Shown here: positions 31,027 to 40,653 of the stretch, one piece after another
Numbering within the stretch: the first letter of the stretch is position 1
Layout: every line of letters starts with the position of its first letter
Source of the DNA: Methanobacteriota archaeon
GTDB lineage: Archaea; Thermoplasmatota; Thermoplasmata; UBA10834
Length of the DNA stretch: 42,354 bases
NCBI GenBank assembly: GCA_020725925.1
Contig: DYTN01000008.1
Coordinates: 21,704-64,057 of the forward strand
Direction: 5' to 3'
Notes under the pieces: model-generated
Database searches by the model: none
The model's input: the letters and a program-made list of their open reading frames with translations, nothing else
What the model was told of the DNA's origin: nothing
Translations under genes and position numbers: made by a program

Positions 31027-32936
31027 ATGTCCAGCTCCTCCTCCCTGAAGGCCACGACTGGACACGGTCCGAGGCAAGAACCGCAGTGGTTGCACAGACT
31101 GGTATCGATCTTCGCCCTGCCATCCAGAGTCATAGCGCCGGCCGGGCATCTGCTCATGCATATGCCGCACCCGGCGCAGTTCGTCGCCCGGAAGACGATC
31201 TCTCTCAGCTCCCTCGACTTCCTCTGGAGCTCCTTCTCGTCCCTCGCCTTGATCATGACGGGTCCTTCAGCGAACACTGTCATGTGCTCGACCTCAGCGA
31301 TGTCGCCGTCGGGAGATGTTGTCACCTCTCCAAGGATGCTCAGCATGTTGGCAACCCTCGCCATGTCGAGGCGCCGGCTGAACATGCCTTCCATGCTCAG
31401 TCCCTCGACGCACGGGCTGTACCCGCTCGTGCTTCTGAACACCAGGGAGCTTGAGTCGGCCGAAGTTGTGGGCACGGGTGCAATTCCTCGTCCCTCATCG
31501 CCGAGCTCCTCGAGGACGGACTTCGGGATGCGCTTCCAGCGCCAGAGGTCATGCTTCTTCCAGGACTCCGGCAGGCCAGAGCGCCTCGCATATTCGTCCA
31601 GGTACTCCTGCCAACGGGCGTACTCGTCTGCTATCTCTCGTACCCTCCTGAGCTCCGAGAGGTCAGTGGCGGGGCACATGAAGCAGCCTATCCGCTCGAG
31701 CCCTTCGCTGTAGAGCGGGTTCACGTTCGCGCCCTTCCCCTGCAGGTAGATCCAGACATGCAGCGCCGTCCACCTCTGGATGGGCGACGCGCCCAGCTGC
31801 CCGGGCGTCCAGGGATTCCTCCAGACCCTGCCCTTCCTCGCTCTCTGCTCCGACTCGTATGCCCTCTGCCCGATGAACGAGAGAACTCCTTCCGGGAAAC
31901 TCCTCTGGATGAGCCTCGTAGCTGGCCCCAACTTGCATGTCTTGCAGCACCATCTGAAGTCTTTCGCGGGAGGGCCGAAGAAGTCCAAGTTCTTCCAGAA
32001 TGAATCGCCTGCGCTCTCTGTGATCAGCTCAAGACCGTATCGGTGCGCGACTTCCTGGACATTGTCCTTCGTCTCCTTGAACTCGAGGCCCGTGTCGACG
32101 AACAGGATGCTGGGCGTGATGCCAGCGTCGAGCACCAGCAGCAGCGTCGCGAGGCTATCCTTGCCGCCGCTGTAGGAGACCGCCACGGGAAGATCGTTCT
32201 CCCGTAGGGTCCTCCTGACGAAATCGATTGCCTCCGAGGTCCTTCTGTTCATCACCTCGCGGTTCGCGCTGACGACGTCGGACCAGTCCGCCTTCTTGCC
32301 TTCTGGTGGCTCGAACTCCGCGGGCACCGTCCACCTCGATTTCACCGCAGTCCCTCGTTTGTGAGCCAGCATCTCCTCTGAGGTCATCTTCGCGCTCCCG
32401 ACCGTGACAGCGTCTCCCTCGGGCCCGATGACGATCACTTCCGCTCCGGGCGATATGTCGGGAGCGCATTCGAGGACGCCCACAGCCAGCGCGCTCGCAC
32501 TCTTCTCCCTGATTGCCTTGGCAGCCGCGCCGTCCACTCTTACCCAGCTTCTCGTTGCCTTGGATGCTATCCTCGCGGCTGTCTCCGGCCTGAGAAGCAT
32601 CTTCTCGCCCGAGGCGAGTGAGAACCTAACTGCTCCGACCACATATCCTCCACGGACCACCTCGTCCGTGCGGTCTATGTCTGGAGCCTTATTGAGGAGC
32701 ACTAGCCTGCCAGGTGGTATGGCGAGCTCCCCTGTGCCGGGCCCGAACTGCTCGTCGACCAGCCTTCTGACGCGGACGAGGTCGCCTTCGAAGGCTGGCC
32801 TGGCGTCCCCAGGCGGGGTGACCTTGACCTCGCGCGTCTCAGAACCGCAGGTGCCACAGCTCTTCTGCTCGAGAATCGGGACGTCGCACCTGTCGCACCA
32901 GCGAAGGTGGATCTTGCCTAGCCTGACCTCGCCCAC
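31023..32936 (-). CDS. PUA / PAPS-reductase-like PP-loop / dicluster ferredoxin fusion protein
   Basis: The 637-residue fusion has four parts: a zinc ribbon (C14, C17, C27, C30); a PUA-type RNA-binding domain (about 115-205, with VIGPEGDAVTVGSAKMTSEEML); a PAPS-reductase-like ATP pyrophosphatase domain with PP-loop SGGKDS (256-261); and a C-terminal dicluster ferredoxin (C587, C590, C593, C597 and C615, C618, C621, C625). Further Cys in the PP-loop domain are C330, C331, C334, C418 and C421, which may hold a cluster or zinc. The PUA domain argues for an RNA substrate, so RNA thiolation or another ATP- and sulfur-dependent modification is more likely than sulfate reduction. It starts at GTG 32936, probably with no leader. 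Confidence 0.85.
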   Translation of the reverse strand: MGEVRLGKIHLRWCDRCDVPILEQKSCGTCGSETREVKVTPPGDARPAFEGDLVRVRRLVDEQFGPGTGELAIPPGRLVLLNKAPDIDRTDEVVRGGYVVGAVRFSLASGEKMLLRPETAARIASKATRSWVRVDGAAAKAIREKSASALAVGVLECAPDISPGAEVIVIGPEGDAVTVGSAKMTSEEMLAHKRGTAVKSRWTVPAEFEPPEGKKADWSDVVSANREVMNRRTSEAIDFVRRTLRENDLPVAVSYSGGKDSLATLLLVLDAGITPSILFVDTGLEFKETKDNVQEVAHRYGLELITESAGDSFWKNLDFFGPPAKDFRWCCKTCKLGPATRLIQRSFPEGVLSFIGQRAYESEQRARKGRVWRNPWTPGQLGASPIQRWTALHVWIYLQGKGANVNPLYSEGLERIGCFMCPATDLSELRRVREIADEYARWQEYLDEYARRSGLPESWKKHDLWRWKRIPKSVLEELGDEGRGIAPVPTTSADSSSLVFRSTSGYSPCVEGLSMEGMFSRRLDMARVANMLSILGEVTTSPDGDIAEVEHMTVFAEGPVMIKARDEKELQRKSRELREIVFRATNCAGCGICMSRCPAGAMTLDGRAKIDTSLCNHCGSCLGPCPVVAFREEELDI

Positions 32937-32958
32937 GCTAGACTGGAAAGGGCGACCG

Positions 32959-32967
32959 TATTATAGG
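32959..32967 (-). promoter_or_regulatory. TATA box of the PP-loop fusion gene
   Basis: CTATAATAC on the minus strand lies about 27 bp before GTG 32936, so the transcript is probably leaderless and separate from the rib genes upstream. Confidence 0.55.
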
Positions 32968-32982
32968 CTTTGCACTCGTCCG

Positions 32983-33396
32983 TTACTTCAGGGCCTTCCA
33001 CTGCTTCACGACGCTCTCGACCGCGTCCTTCGCCCGCTCAATGCGGTCCTCGGCCTGGAGCCTGCTCATGCCGGGCCCCGAGATGCCAAGGCCGACGGGC
33101 TTCTCGTACTCGACGGCGAGGTCGGTTATCTTCCGAGCGGCCTGGCCGATGACGATCTGGTCGTGCTCGGTCTCGCCCTCGATGACGGCTCCTATGGTCA
33201 CGACGCCGTCGATCCCCTTGTTCTTCAGGAGCGACTTGACCGCGAGTGGTATGTCGAAGACGCCCGGTACCATCACTGTCTTTGATACCTCTACGTCCAA
33301 GAACCTCGCGTGCTCCTTCGCCCTCTCCAGCATCATCTGAGTGATGTCGAAGTTGTACTCGCTGCAGACGATGCCTATCTTCATCTTCCCTGCCAT
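32983..33396 (-). CDS. ribH: 6,7-dimethyl-8-ribityllumazine synthase
   Basis: The 137-residue enzyme joins the pyrimidinedione and 3,4-dihydroxybutanone phosphate to form lumazine, the riboflavin precursor. KIGIVCSEYNFDIT is the N-terminal strand, VPGVFDIPLAVKSLL contacts substrate, and GAVIEGETEHDQIV carries the catalytic H78. The protein probably assembles into pentamers or a capsid. It follows ribC by about 23 bp and is the last of the four riboflavin genes. Confidence 0.95.
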   Translation of the reverse strand: MAGKMKIGIVCSEYNFDITQMMLERAKEHARFLDVEVSKTVMVPGVFDIPLAVKSLLKNKGIDGVVTIGAVIEGETEHDQIVIGQAARKITDLAVEYEKPVGLGISGPGMSRLQAEDRIERAKDAVESVVKQWKALK

Positions 33397-33419
33397 TCAC
33401 ATGCCTCCTTCGTTGATCC

Positions 33420-34342
<923 letters not shown>

Positions 34343-35050
34343 TCACCTGTCCGTGGCTTCCTTCCACGCCTGGACGATATCTGCGCCTTCGAGGAACACG
34401 AGGCCGTGCGCCTCCGCATACTGCTTCGCCTTGTCCTTCGACAAGGCCTTGCCGTCGTCCCCCATCATCTCGCACACGGTCGCTGAGGGCACGAGGTCGG
34501 CCATGATCACGAGCGCGGTCGCGAGCTCAGTGTGGCCGAACCTGGTCTCCAGTATGTGCCTCGACGTGTTCAGCAGATGCACGTGTCCCGGCGCGCGGAA
34601 GCTCCTCCCGAACTCCGCCTTGGCCCAACCGTCCTCCGATGTGAGGGCCCTCTTGGAGAGCGAGGCGAACTCCCTGATCGTCATCGCGCGGTCTTCGTCC
34701 GTTATCCCGGTGAATGTCTTTCTGTGGTTGATGGTGATGCCGAACGCCGACTTCACGTCGTAGGGGATGTCGTTCGGGATGAGCCCCTTCATTACCGGAT
34801 AGTGATCCGCCATGCCGAGGAACAGCTCGGACAGGAACGGAAGACCCAGAGCCTCCTGGATACGTGTGTCGGCGGTGGTACAAATGAGTCCGCCCGCGTC
34901 CTTCCGCAGGGTCATGATGACCTCGGGGGTGACATGCTCGGACGCGATGACCATGTCCGTCTCCTCCTCCCTGCCGTCAGCGTCGTAGACGAGGACGATC
35001 CCTCCGCGCCTCAGTCTGCTGAGGGCGTCTAGCACGGCCGTTGAAGCCAT
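34343..35050 (-). CDS. ribB: 3,4-dihydroxy-2-butanone 4-phosphate synthase
   Basis: This enzyme converts ribulose 5-phosphate to dihydroxybutanone phosphate and formate for riboflavin. Motifs: VLVYDADGREEETDMV with the acidic metal ligands (E28-E30, D32), LRKDAGGLICTT, and FRAPGHVHLLNT, which includes substrate contacts; the late GHTELATALVIMADL carries the catalytic His/Glu. The start at ATG 35050 gives the family N-terminus (MASTAVLDALSRL); TTG 35098 upstream is in frame but not needed. GTP cyclohydrolase and the reductase for the other branch are not in the window. Confidence 0.93.
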   Translation of the reverse strand: MASTAVLDALSRLRRGGIVLVYDADGREEETDMVIASEHVTPEVIMTLRKDAGGLICTTADTRIQEALGLPFLSELFLGMADHYPVMKGLIPNDIPYDVKSAFGITINHRKTFTGITDEDRAMTIREFASLSKRALTSEDGWAKAEFGRSFRAPGHVHLLNTSRHILETRFGHTELATALVIMADLVPSATVCEMMGDDGKALSKDKAKQYAEAHGLVFLEGADIVQAWKEATDR

Positions 35051-35108
35051 CGTCGCGAGGATGCTGAACCCTCGTCTTATGAGTGGCGTAGCTACCAACC
35101 GAGAAGTA

Positions 35109-37868
35109 TCAGTCTACCCTTCTTAAAGCCTCAGCCGGGGCCAGTCTGGCCGCGCCCCGCGATGGCGGCAATGTCGCTGCCAGCGTGATGAAGAACGCGA
35201 TAGCGATGAGCAGCAGTATCTCCGCCCAGGGGATCACGAACTCCGACATCTTCGCGAACCCTCCCCACTCGAAGATCGTGTACGAGATGCCCAGGCCCAT
35301 GAGCGCTCCCACTGCGATGCCGAGAAGTGACATGAACGATGTCTCAAGAAGGAATGCCTTGAGGATCATGTCTCTTTGGTACCCGATGGCTCTCATCACC
35401 CCGATCTCCTGTCTGCGCTCGGCAACGTTCCTGATCGTGATGATGCCCAGGCCGGCGATGCCGACGATGAGGCCCATGCCCAGGAATATCTCCATCAGCT
35501 GCATGACAGATGCTATCATGGTCATTGCCTCCTCGACCGTGTCCCTCACGACCAAGGTCGTCAGGCCGTACTCGACGAACGCCTGCTCCATCTTCTTGGC
35601 CACATCCGCATCTGCAACCCCGGCTGGGGGGCTCGTCTCGAAATAGAAGAGGGTGTCCGTGGCAAACGGATTGAACGTGTGGACGAACTCGTGGGAGCAG
35701 TACATCCCCTGGATGAAATACTGATCCATTATTCCGATGATGGTCACGTCGGTTTCCAGGCCTGTTGGTGACCTCGCGTTGATGACGTCCCCGACATCGA
35801 GGCTGACAGCAGTGTAAGTGGTCGCTCCGACCTATCAGGGAATAGTCGAACTCGTCCAGCCCAGGCGCCCTCAGCGTGGCGTACCCGTTGGCGGCGATGT
35901 CGTAGGATCCTATCGTGCCTGCCCCGGTGCTATCGTTCACATCATCGAGCCCCGCAGTCAGGTTCAAAGCGGGTATCTCGACCATCGAGAACCCGAGGAT
36001 CTCATACCCTCCCGACAGCTGCTGCGTCGTCTTCTCTACGCTCTCGCGCTGGAACGACGCGATCATGGCCAAGACGATGACGGTGAACATTATCAGCGCG
36101 AACATGAAGATGGTCAGGGCCGTTCGGAACTTCTTGTTCATCGGGTAGCTGATGGCGATCTTGAACACGGGCAACAACGACTTCCTCCGCCCGAACGAAG
36201 CCATGAGCCCGGTCAGCAGGAGGTCGCTGTTCACCATCACGAATATGACGCTGCCGCCCACGAGGAGGAGCCCGGAAATGAGGAACATCTCCATGCCTCC
36301 CGTGGTCTCCCCGAAGAACAGTCCCGCCAGGTTGAATGGGTCGAGCGTGTAGAACACGACGAATGCACTAGCCAGCGACATGGGAATCCTGGAACCCACG
36401 AACCTGCCCATAATCAATGCGATACCGATGGCAGCCAATGCCGGACCAGAGCATACGCCTGCGGCCTGGTCTTGCGTCGCACCTATCTGTGTTATCACTG
36501 CGCCGATGATGACGGTCGCGATGCCGAGCGTCAGGTGGCGCCTTCCCGTCCTGGCCGTGACGGGCTCTGGAATGTCTCGGATCGCCCTGACGATGTTGAG
36601 CTTGCTCACGCGCCATGAGGCGACAACGACCGTGAGCATCGTGATGAGGAAACCGGCGAACGCAGCCATTCCGAGGCTAGTCCACTCCCAGTCGAGGACA
36701 AACTGCAGCCCCTCGCCAGATATGATCACCATCGCCCCGCTCATCACGACCATGGCAATCCCAAGCCCGGCGAAAGTGCCGACGGCAGCAGCAGCAAGTG
36801 CATAGACCGCGCCCTCGTACATGAAAGTCTGGGTGAGGTCCCCTCTCTGCATGCCTATGGCCCTCGAGATGCCCATCTCCGCCTTTCTCTCCTCCGCAAG
36901 CATCACGAATATGTTGATGATCAGCGCCGCGCTTGCGATTATCGCGAACGAGCTCATAAGCATGAACAGCTCGGCCATCATGTCTGAGACGGCCTTCGCA
37001 TCCTCGAGGCCATCTTGCTTGATCGGGTCAAACTGGAACTCCGGCTGAGCCGGAAGGAACTGCTGGAGCTCTAATATCGCCTCGTCGCTGACTTTGTACC
37101 CAGCGTCCTCTGAACCGGCGCAGGAGAAGTCGATTCTGTTGATCATCCCCGGCTGTCCGAGAATGGATTCCTGCACGTAGGTCAGATCCAGAAAGGCGAG
37201 CGCAGACCCTCCCCAGTTGGCCAGACCGGCGTCCTCAGCGATCAAGGACACCTGGACGGTGACGGGGGGTCGATCTCAGTGATTCCTAGGATCATGTCTC
37301 CGGGCTGAGCAAGGATCTCGTCGGCCAGGCGTGAGTTGATGACCGTCATGCCGTCCGTGAAGTCCTCGAGTGCGACCTGGGCTCCATCAGGGCCGAGCAG
37401 TGGATTGACGGTGTTGCCCACCTCGACGCCAAACAGCCCCGCCCTGGCAAAGGTCAGGCCGGTCCGCATGTTCTTCACCGCAAGGGTCTCCCTTATCGCT
37501 CCTGAGACCTCGTCGATGTGAGGAAGTGCGCCTGCGCTGACGTTCTCGCGCATAGCCAACACCAGCGACTGGTTGAAGTATGCCGCCTCCCCCGTCTCGT
37601 TCAGGGCGGAGACCACGACGTCCACCTCCTCGGTGCTGGTCATGATGTCCCTCGTGATGATGTAGTCAAGAGTGTCTCCTGCGACCAGAGACCCGGATAT
37701 CATGGCGGTCGCGATCAGGAGTCCGCAGACGACGATGACCGAGTGCTTCTTCCTCCTCGAGATGCTCCTCAGAGCCATCCTGGCAAATACCAGTCTGCGA
37801 ACTGCGAGGATTCCGATTACGATGACAACTATGGATACCAAGACCGCGAGCTGCTGAAGGCCGTTCAT
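35109..37868 (-). pseudogene. MacB/FtsX-type ABC transporter permease with two frameshifts
   Basis: The reading lies in three frames: 37868-about 37262, then to about 35820, then to 35109, together roughly 920 residues. Each part is typical permease sequence. The first has a start helix and periplasmic domain with VINSRLADEILAQPGD. The middle has helices and two FtsX-like regions with RAIGMQRGDLTQTF. The end has RNVAERRQEIGVMRAIGYQRDMILKAFLLE and PAEALRRVD. The first shift is at a run of six G (37264-37269); adding one base restores DPPVTVQVSLIAED. The second, near 35815-35825, needs one base removed. It pairs with the ATPase gene 10 bp upstream. Such transporters extrude lipids, peptides or drugs. 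The frameshifts may be sequencing errors. Confidence 0.8.
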
Positions 37869-37878
37869 CTCTATGACC

Positions 37879-38604
37879 TCAGTAGGGCGCCGGGACGAAC
37901 TCCTTCTCGATGAGCCCGTCTTTCATCATGATGATCTTGTCGGCCATGCGGCCGACCGTGTAGTCGTGCGTCACGATGATGAAGGTCTGCTTGTTCTCCT
38001 TGTTCAGCTTCTTCAGGAGCACCATTATGTCCTTGGAGGATTCGCTGTCTAGGTTGCCCGTGGGCTCGTCGCCGAACACGATCTCTGGGTCGTTGACCAG
38101 AGACCGCGCGATGGTGACCCTCTGCTGCTGTCCGCCCGAGAGTTCCGACGGCTTGTGATCCTTCCACTCCTCAAGCCCCACTGCCCTCAGCGCCTTGACC
38201 GCCTTGGGCCTGGCCTGCTTGGGTGGGACGCCTGCCAAGAGCAAGGGCAGCTCCACGTTCTCGGCCGCGGTCAGCACTGGCAGCAGGTTGTACGCCTGGA
38301 AGACGAAGCCAATCTTCTCTGCCCTGTACTTGGTGCGCGTCCGGTCGTTCATCTTGGACAACGGCTTCCCGCGTATGTAGACCTCCCCGGCCGAGAGGTC
38401 GTCCAGCCCTGAGATGCAGTTGAGGAGGGTTGTCTTGCCGCAACCTGACGGTCCCATGACCGCGATCATCTCGCCCTCCTTGACGCTGAAATCGACGCCC
38501 TTGAGCGCCTCGACCTTGACCTTGCCGGAATCATAGACTTTCTTGACTTTCTTCGCGACGATGATGCCAGTGCTGGCTTCGCTCGATTCGGCCTTCTTCG
38601 GCAT
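37879..38604 (-). CDS. ABC transporter ATP-binding protein (MacB/LolD type)
   Basis: The ATPase of about 241 residues powers the adjacent FtsX-type permease. Walker A is GPSGCGKTT (51-59), the Q-loop is in GFVFQAYNLLPVLTAAENVELPL, the signature is LSGGQQQR, Walker B is IVFGDEPTGNLDSE, and the switch His is in IIVTHDYTVG. The phrases NLLPVLTAAENVELPL and DEPTGNLD are typical of the MacB/LolD/FtsE subgroup. ATG 38604 is preferred; TTG 38625 in frame adds seven residues. It comes before the permease on the same strand, 10 bp away. Confidence 0.93.
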   Translation of the reverse strand: MPKKAESSEASTGIIVAKKVKKVYDSGKVKVEALKGVDFSVKEGEMIAVMGPSGCGKTTLLNCISGLDDLSAGEVYIRGKPLSKMNDRTRTKYRAEKIGFVFQAYNLLPVLTAAENVELPLLLAGVPPKQARPKAVKALRAVGLEEWKDHKPSELSGGQQQRVTIARSLVNDPEIVFGDEPTGNLDSESSKDIMVLLKKLNKENKQTFIIVTHDYTVGRMADKIIMMKDGLIEKEFVPAPY

Positions 38605-38714
38605 ACCTACTGTACTCGTCGTCAAAATTCGACCCCCCCTGGTCCTTCCTCACGCCGCCTCCCGGGCCCGAAGGCGAATGAACGATGGCATCTTATTAGA
38701 GCCTTTCGCACGCC

Positions 38715-38747
38715 GTCCAGAACCACGGATTCAGCCTGATTCTGGAC
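38715..38747. promoter_or_regulatory. 8-bp perfect inverted repeat upstream of the isomerase promoter
   Basis: GTCCAGAA (38715-38722) and TTCTGGAC (38740-38747) are perfect complements with 17 bases between. The repeat ends just before the TATA element of the sugar phosphate isomerase gene, so it could bind a regulator; it also lies in the divergent ABC gene's upstream region. Confidence 0.5.
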
Positions 38748-38751
38748 ATTG

Positions 38752-38759
38752 ACTTATAT
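38752..38759 (+). promoter_or_regulatory. TATA box of the phosphoglucose/phosphomannose isomerase gene
   Basis: ACTTATAT is centred 27 bp before ATG 38783, which implies that the transcript starts at or near the start codon (leaderless). Confidence 0.6.
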
Positions 38760-38782
38760 CTGCTCGGCAATACGAGCGTCAG

Positions 38783-39823
38783 ATGTTGGATTCGAAGGAA
38801 TCGGTCAGAGCTGTGGACCAGAAGGACATGCTCGGGTCGATAGAGCACCTCCCCCAGAACCTCACTGACGGACTGAGGAGGGGCAGGATGTCCGGGCTCC
38901 CGAGGTTCGTCCCCAAGGAGGTCGTGGTCTGCGGCATGGGCGGTTCAGCCATAGGCGGGGACCTCCTTCGCGAGTGGCTCGGGCTCACGTCAGAGGTCCC
39001 GTGCCATGTGTTCAGATCGTACAGTCTGCCAGCTCACGTCGGCAAGGACTCCCTCGTGATGGTCGCCTCGTACTCGGGCAACACGGAGGAGAGCCTGAGC
39101 ATGTTCGAGGACGCGCGGAAGAAGCGTGCGAAGATAGTGGTGGTCTCATCCGGAGGACAGCTGGCGAAGATGTGCGATTCTCTGTCGGTGCCTTTTGCGA
39201 GGCTCCCGACGGGCATGATGCCTCGCGCCTCCTTGGGGTACATGTTCGGTGCGATGCTCGGCATATTGGAGCGCTCCGGGATTTCCACCGTGGACAAGCA
39301 GGTGGAGGAGGCCATCAGGGTGATGAATAAGGCCACAGCCTACTGCAAGCAGTCGGTCCCCACCACAGACAACCCTGCGAAGATGCTCGCGCACGAGCTC
39401 TATGCGTGCATTCCTGTGATAGTCGGCTATGAGCTCTCCAGTCCGGTCGCGAGGCGGTGGGCCAACCAGCTCTGTGAGAACGGCAAGGTGCTGGCGTTCA
39501 GCTCCGAGCTCCCTGAGCTGGACCACAACGAGATCGTTGGCTGGGCCAAGGACGCTAGGAGCAGGAACTTTGCTCTCGTGTTCCTCGAGCACGACCGCCG
39601 TCCCAGCCCGATGAGGAAACGCGTCATCGCCACGAAAGACGCGCTGGGCAAGTCCGCTCCAGTCTACACCGTCGATGCCTTGGGCCTCAGCCCGCTGGCG
39701 AAGATGTTCTCGCTGGTGATCATCGGGGACTACGCGAGCGCATACATGGGCGCGCTTCGCAACGAGGACCCATCCTCGAACGAGCCGATAGACGATCTCA
39801 AGGCCGCGTTGGCTAAAAAGTGA
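38783..39823 (+). CDS. bifunctional phosphoglucose/phosphomannose isomerase
   Basis: This 346-residue archaeal SIS-domain enzyme interconverts glucose-6-P, fructose-6-P and mannose-6-P. The first SIS half has VVVCGMGGSAIGGDLLREW and SYSGNTEESLSMFEDA, both phosphosugar-binding. The second half has PTTDNPAKMLAHELYACIPVIVG, a family hallmark, then LDHNEIVGW with the catalytic-type His/Glu, and a C-terminal SPLAKMFSLVIIGDYASAYMG. It probably feeds gluconeogenesis and glycan synthesis. It appears leaderless and stands alone as a transcription unit. Confidence 0.93.
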   Translation: MLDSKESVRAVDQKDMLGSIEHLPQNLTDGLRRGRMSGLPRFVPKEVVVCGMGGSAIGGDLLREWLGLTSEVPCHVFRSYSLPAHVGKDSLVMVASYSGNTEESLSMFEDARKKRAKIVVVSSGGQLAKMCDSLSVPFARLPTGMMPRASLGYMFGAMLGILERSGISTVDKQVEEAIRVMNKATAYCKQSVPTTDNPAKMLAHELYACIPVIVGYELSSPVARRWANQLCENGKVLAFSSELPELDHNEIVGWAKDARSRNFALVFLEHDRRPSPMRKRVIATKDALGKSAPVYTVDALGLSPLAKMFSLVIIGDYASAYMGALRNEDPSSNEPIDDLKAALAKK

Positions 39824-39881
39824 GATGCGAGCTCGTGTCAGGCACAGGGATTCAGGAAGCATTGAATCGAAAAAGTGAGTC

Positions 39882-39901
39882 GAGAGGGCCTGCGCCCTCT
39901 C
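39882..39901. terminator. hairpin after the isomerase gene
   Basis: GAGAGGGC and GCCCTCTC pair perfectly around CTGC, about 58 nt after the isomerase stop. On the minus strand the stem is followed 7 nt later by TTTTT, so it could also end transcription from the ribbon-helix-helix gene. A weaker GATTCA/TGAATC repeat lies at 39849-39868. Confidence 0.5.
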
Positions 39902-40015
39902 TGTGTTTCCCATCCCATCCGAGCCGTTTCGGGCCCTTCCTTCCCTTTGTTCGTCAGTCGCGGACCAGGGCAGATCCGGGTCCGCGCCGAAGGCATCCGT
40001 CCCCTCAGCAGGTGT

Positions 40016-40417
40016 TCATTGGATTCGCATGCGAGTCGCGGTCCGAGCCATCCCTTTCCTCGTCCCGCGCTCCTCTATCGCGTCAGCGACCTTCTGGCGC
40101 AGCTGTTCCTTCCCTTCAAGGTAGTAGCGCTGTCTTTCTTCGACCCACTTCGTCAGTGCGAGGGTCACTGCCTGCGACATGTCGGTCGCGTCGCCACTGG
40201 CTATGAAGGTCTCGACGTCCTCGGCCAGGGCAGCCGGGACGATGGCATTGACCTTCTCGGCATTCCATGTCGCGCTCTCTTCGTGGAGGTAGGCTGCAAT
40301 CGCCACCCTGACGACGTCAGAGACGCTCTGGAGACCGGTGCGCTCGCGGACGGCTTCGAGCTCCAGCAGGTCGTCTTCGGGCAGTCTGATGTTGAGTCTT
40401 GCGCTCTTCGAAGTCAT
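40016..40417 (-). CDS. double ribbon-helix-helix transcriptional regulator
   Basis: This predicted 133-residue DNA-binding protein has one clear ribbon-helix-helix (about 6-48: ARLNIRLPEDDLLELEAVRER then SVSDVVRVAIAAYLHEE). A second copy-like unit follows (about 56-97: VNAIVPAALAEDVETFIASG then DMSQAVTLALTKWVEER). The C-terminal tail is basic. Ribbon-helix-helix domains normally act as dimers, so a tandem pair could fold as a single-chain dimer. ATG 40417 gives the normal start, while upstream in-frame codons run through the operator. A 21-bp perfect palindrome lies in its own promoter, which argues for autorepression. No toxin gene is adjacent. Confidence 0.8.
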   Translation of the reverse strand: MTSKSARLNIRLPEDDLLELEAVRERTGLQSVSDVVRVAIAAYLHEESATWNAEKVNAIVPAALAEDVETFIASGDATDMSQAVTLALTKWVEERQRYYLEGKEQLRQKVADAIEERGTRKGMARTATRMRIQ

Positions 40418-40432
40418 GTGATCGCGGTGCCT

Positions 40433-40453
40433 TGTATGACAGATTGTCATACA
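40433..40453. promoter_or_regulatory. perfect operator palindrome of the ribbon-helix-helix gene
   Basis: TGTATGACA, three bases, and TGTCATACA. It sits between the minus-strand TATA box (40456-40464) and the predicted transcription start near 40434, where a bound repressor would block the polymerase. Confidence 0.8.
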
Positions 40454-40455
40454 TT

Positions 40456-40464
40456 CTATAAATA
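40456..40464 (-). promoter_or_regulatory. TATA box of the ribbon-helix-helix gene
   Basis: TATTTATAG on the minus strand, about 40 bp before ATG 40417, giving a leader near 17 nt. Confidence 0.65.
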
Positions 40465-40618
40465 GCTATCTAGCTAGTTCCGCACCTTGATTTCCACTGC
40501 AACATGTGGGAACCTGATTCCGTCGGAATTGTTCGCCCGCGCCTAGTCCGTGCAGCGAGAGGTGCTTGCCGTAGGGTGCGCAACGATGCTGGACCAGCAG
40601 CACAGTTCGTAGTGCCCA

Positions 40619-40628
40619 TACTTATTTA
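40619..40628 (+). promoter_or_regulatory. TATA box of glyA
   Basis: TACTTATTTA lies about 30 bp before GTG 40654, so the transcript would be nearly leaderless. Confidence 0.55.
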
Positions 40629-40653
40629 GTCTTCGATTTGTTCACCAGGAATC

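Noticed and set aside
39823-40015. Small genes between the isomerase and the ribbon-helix-helix gene
   Set aside because: Open frames there have no ribosome-binding site or recognisable protein; only hairpins are supported.
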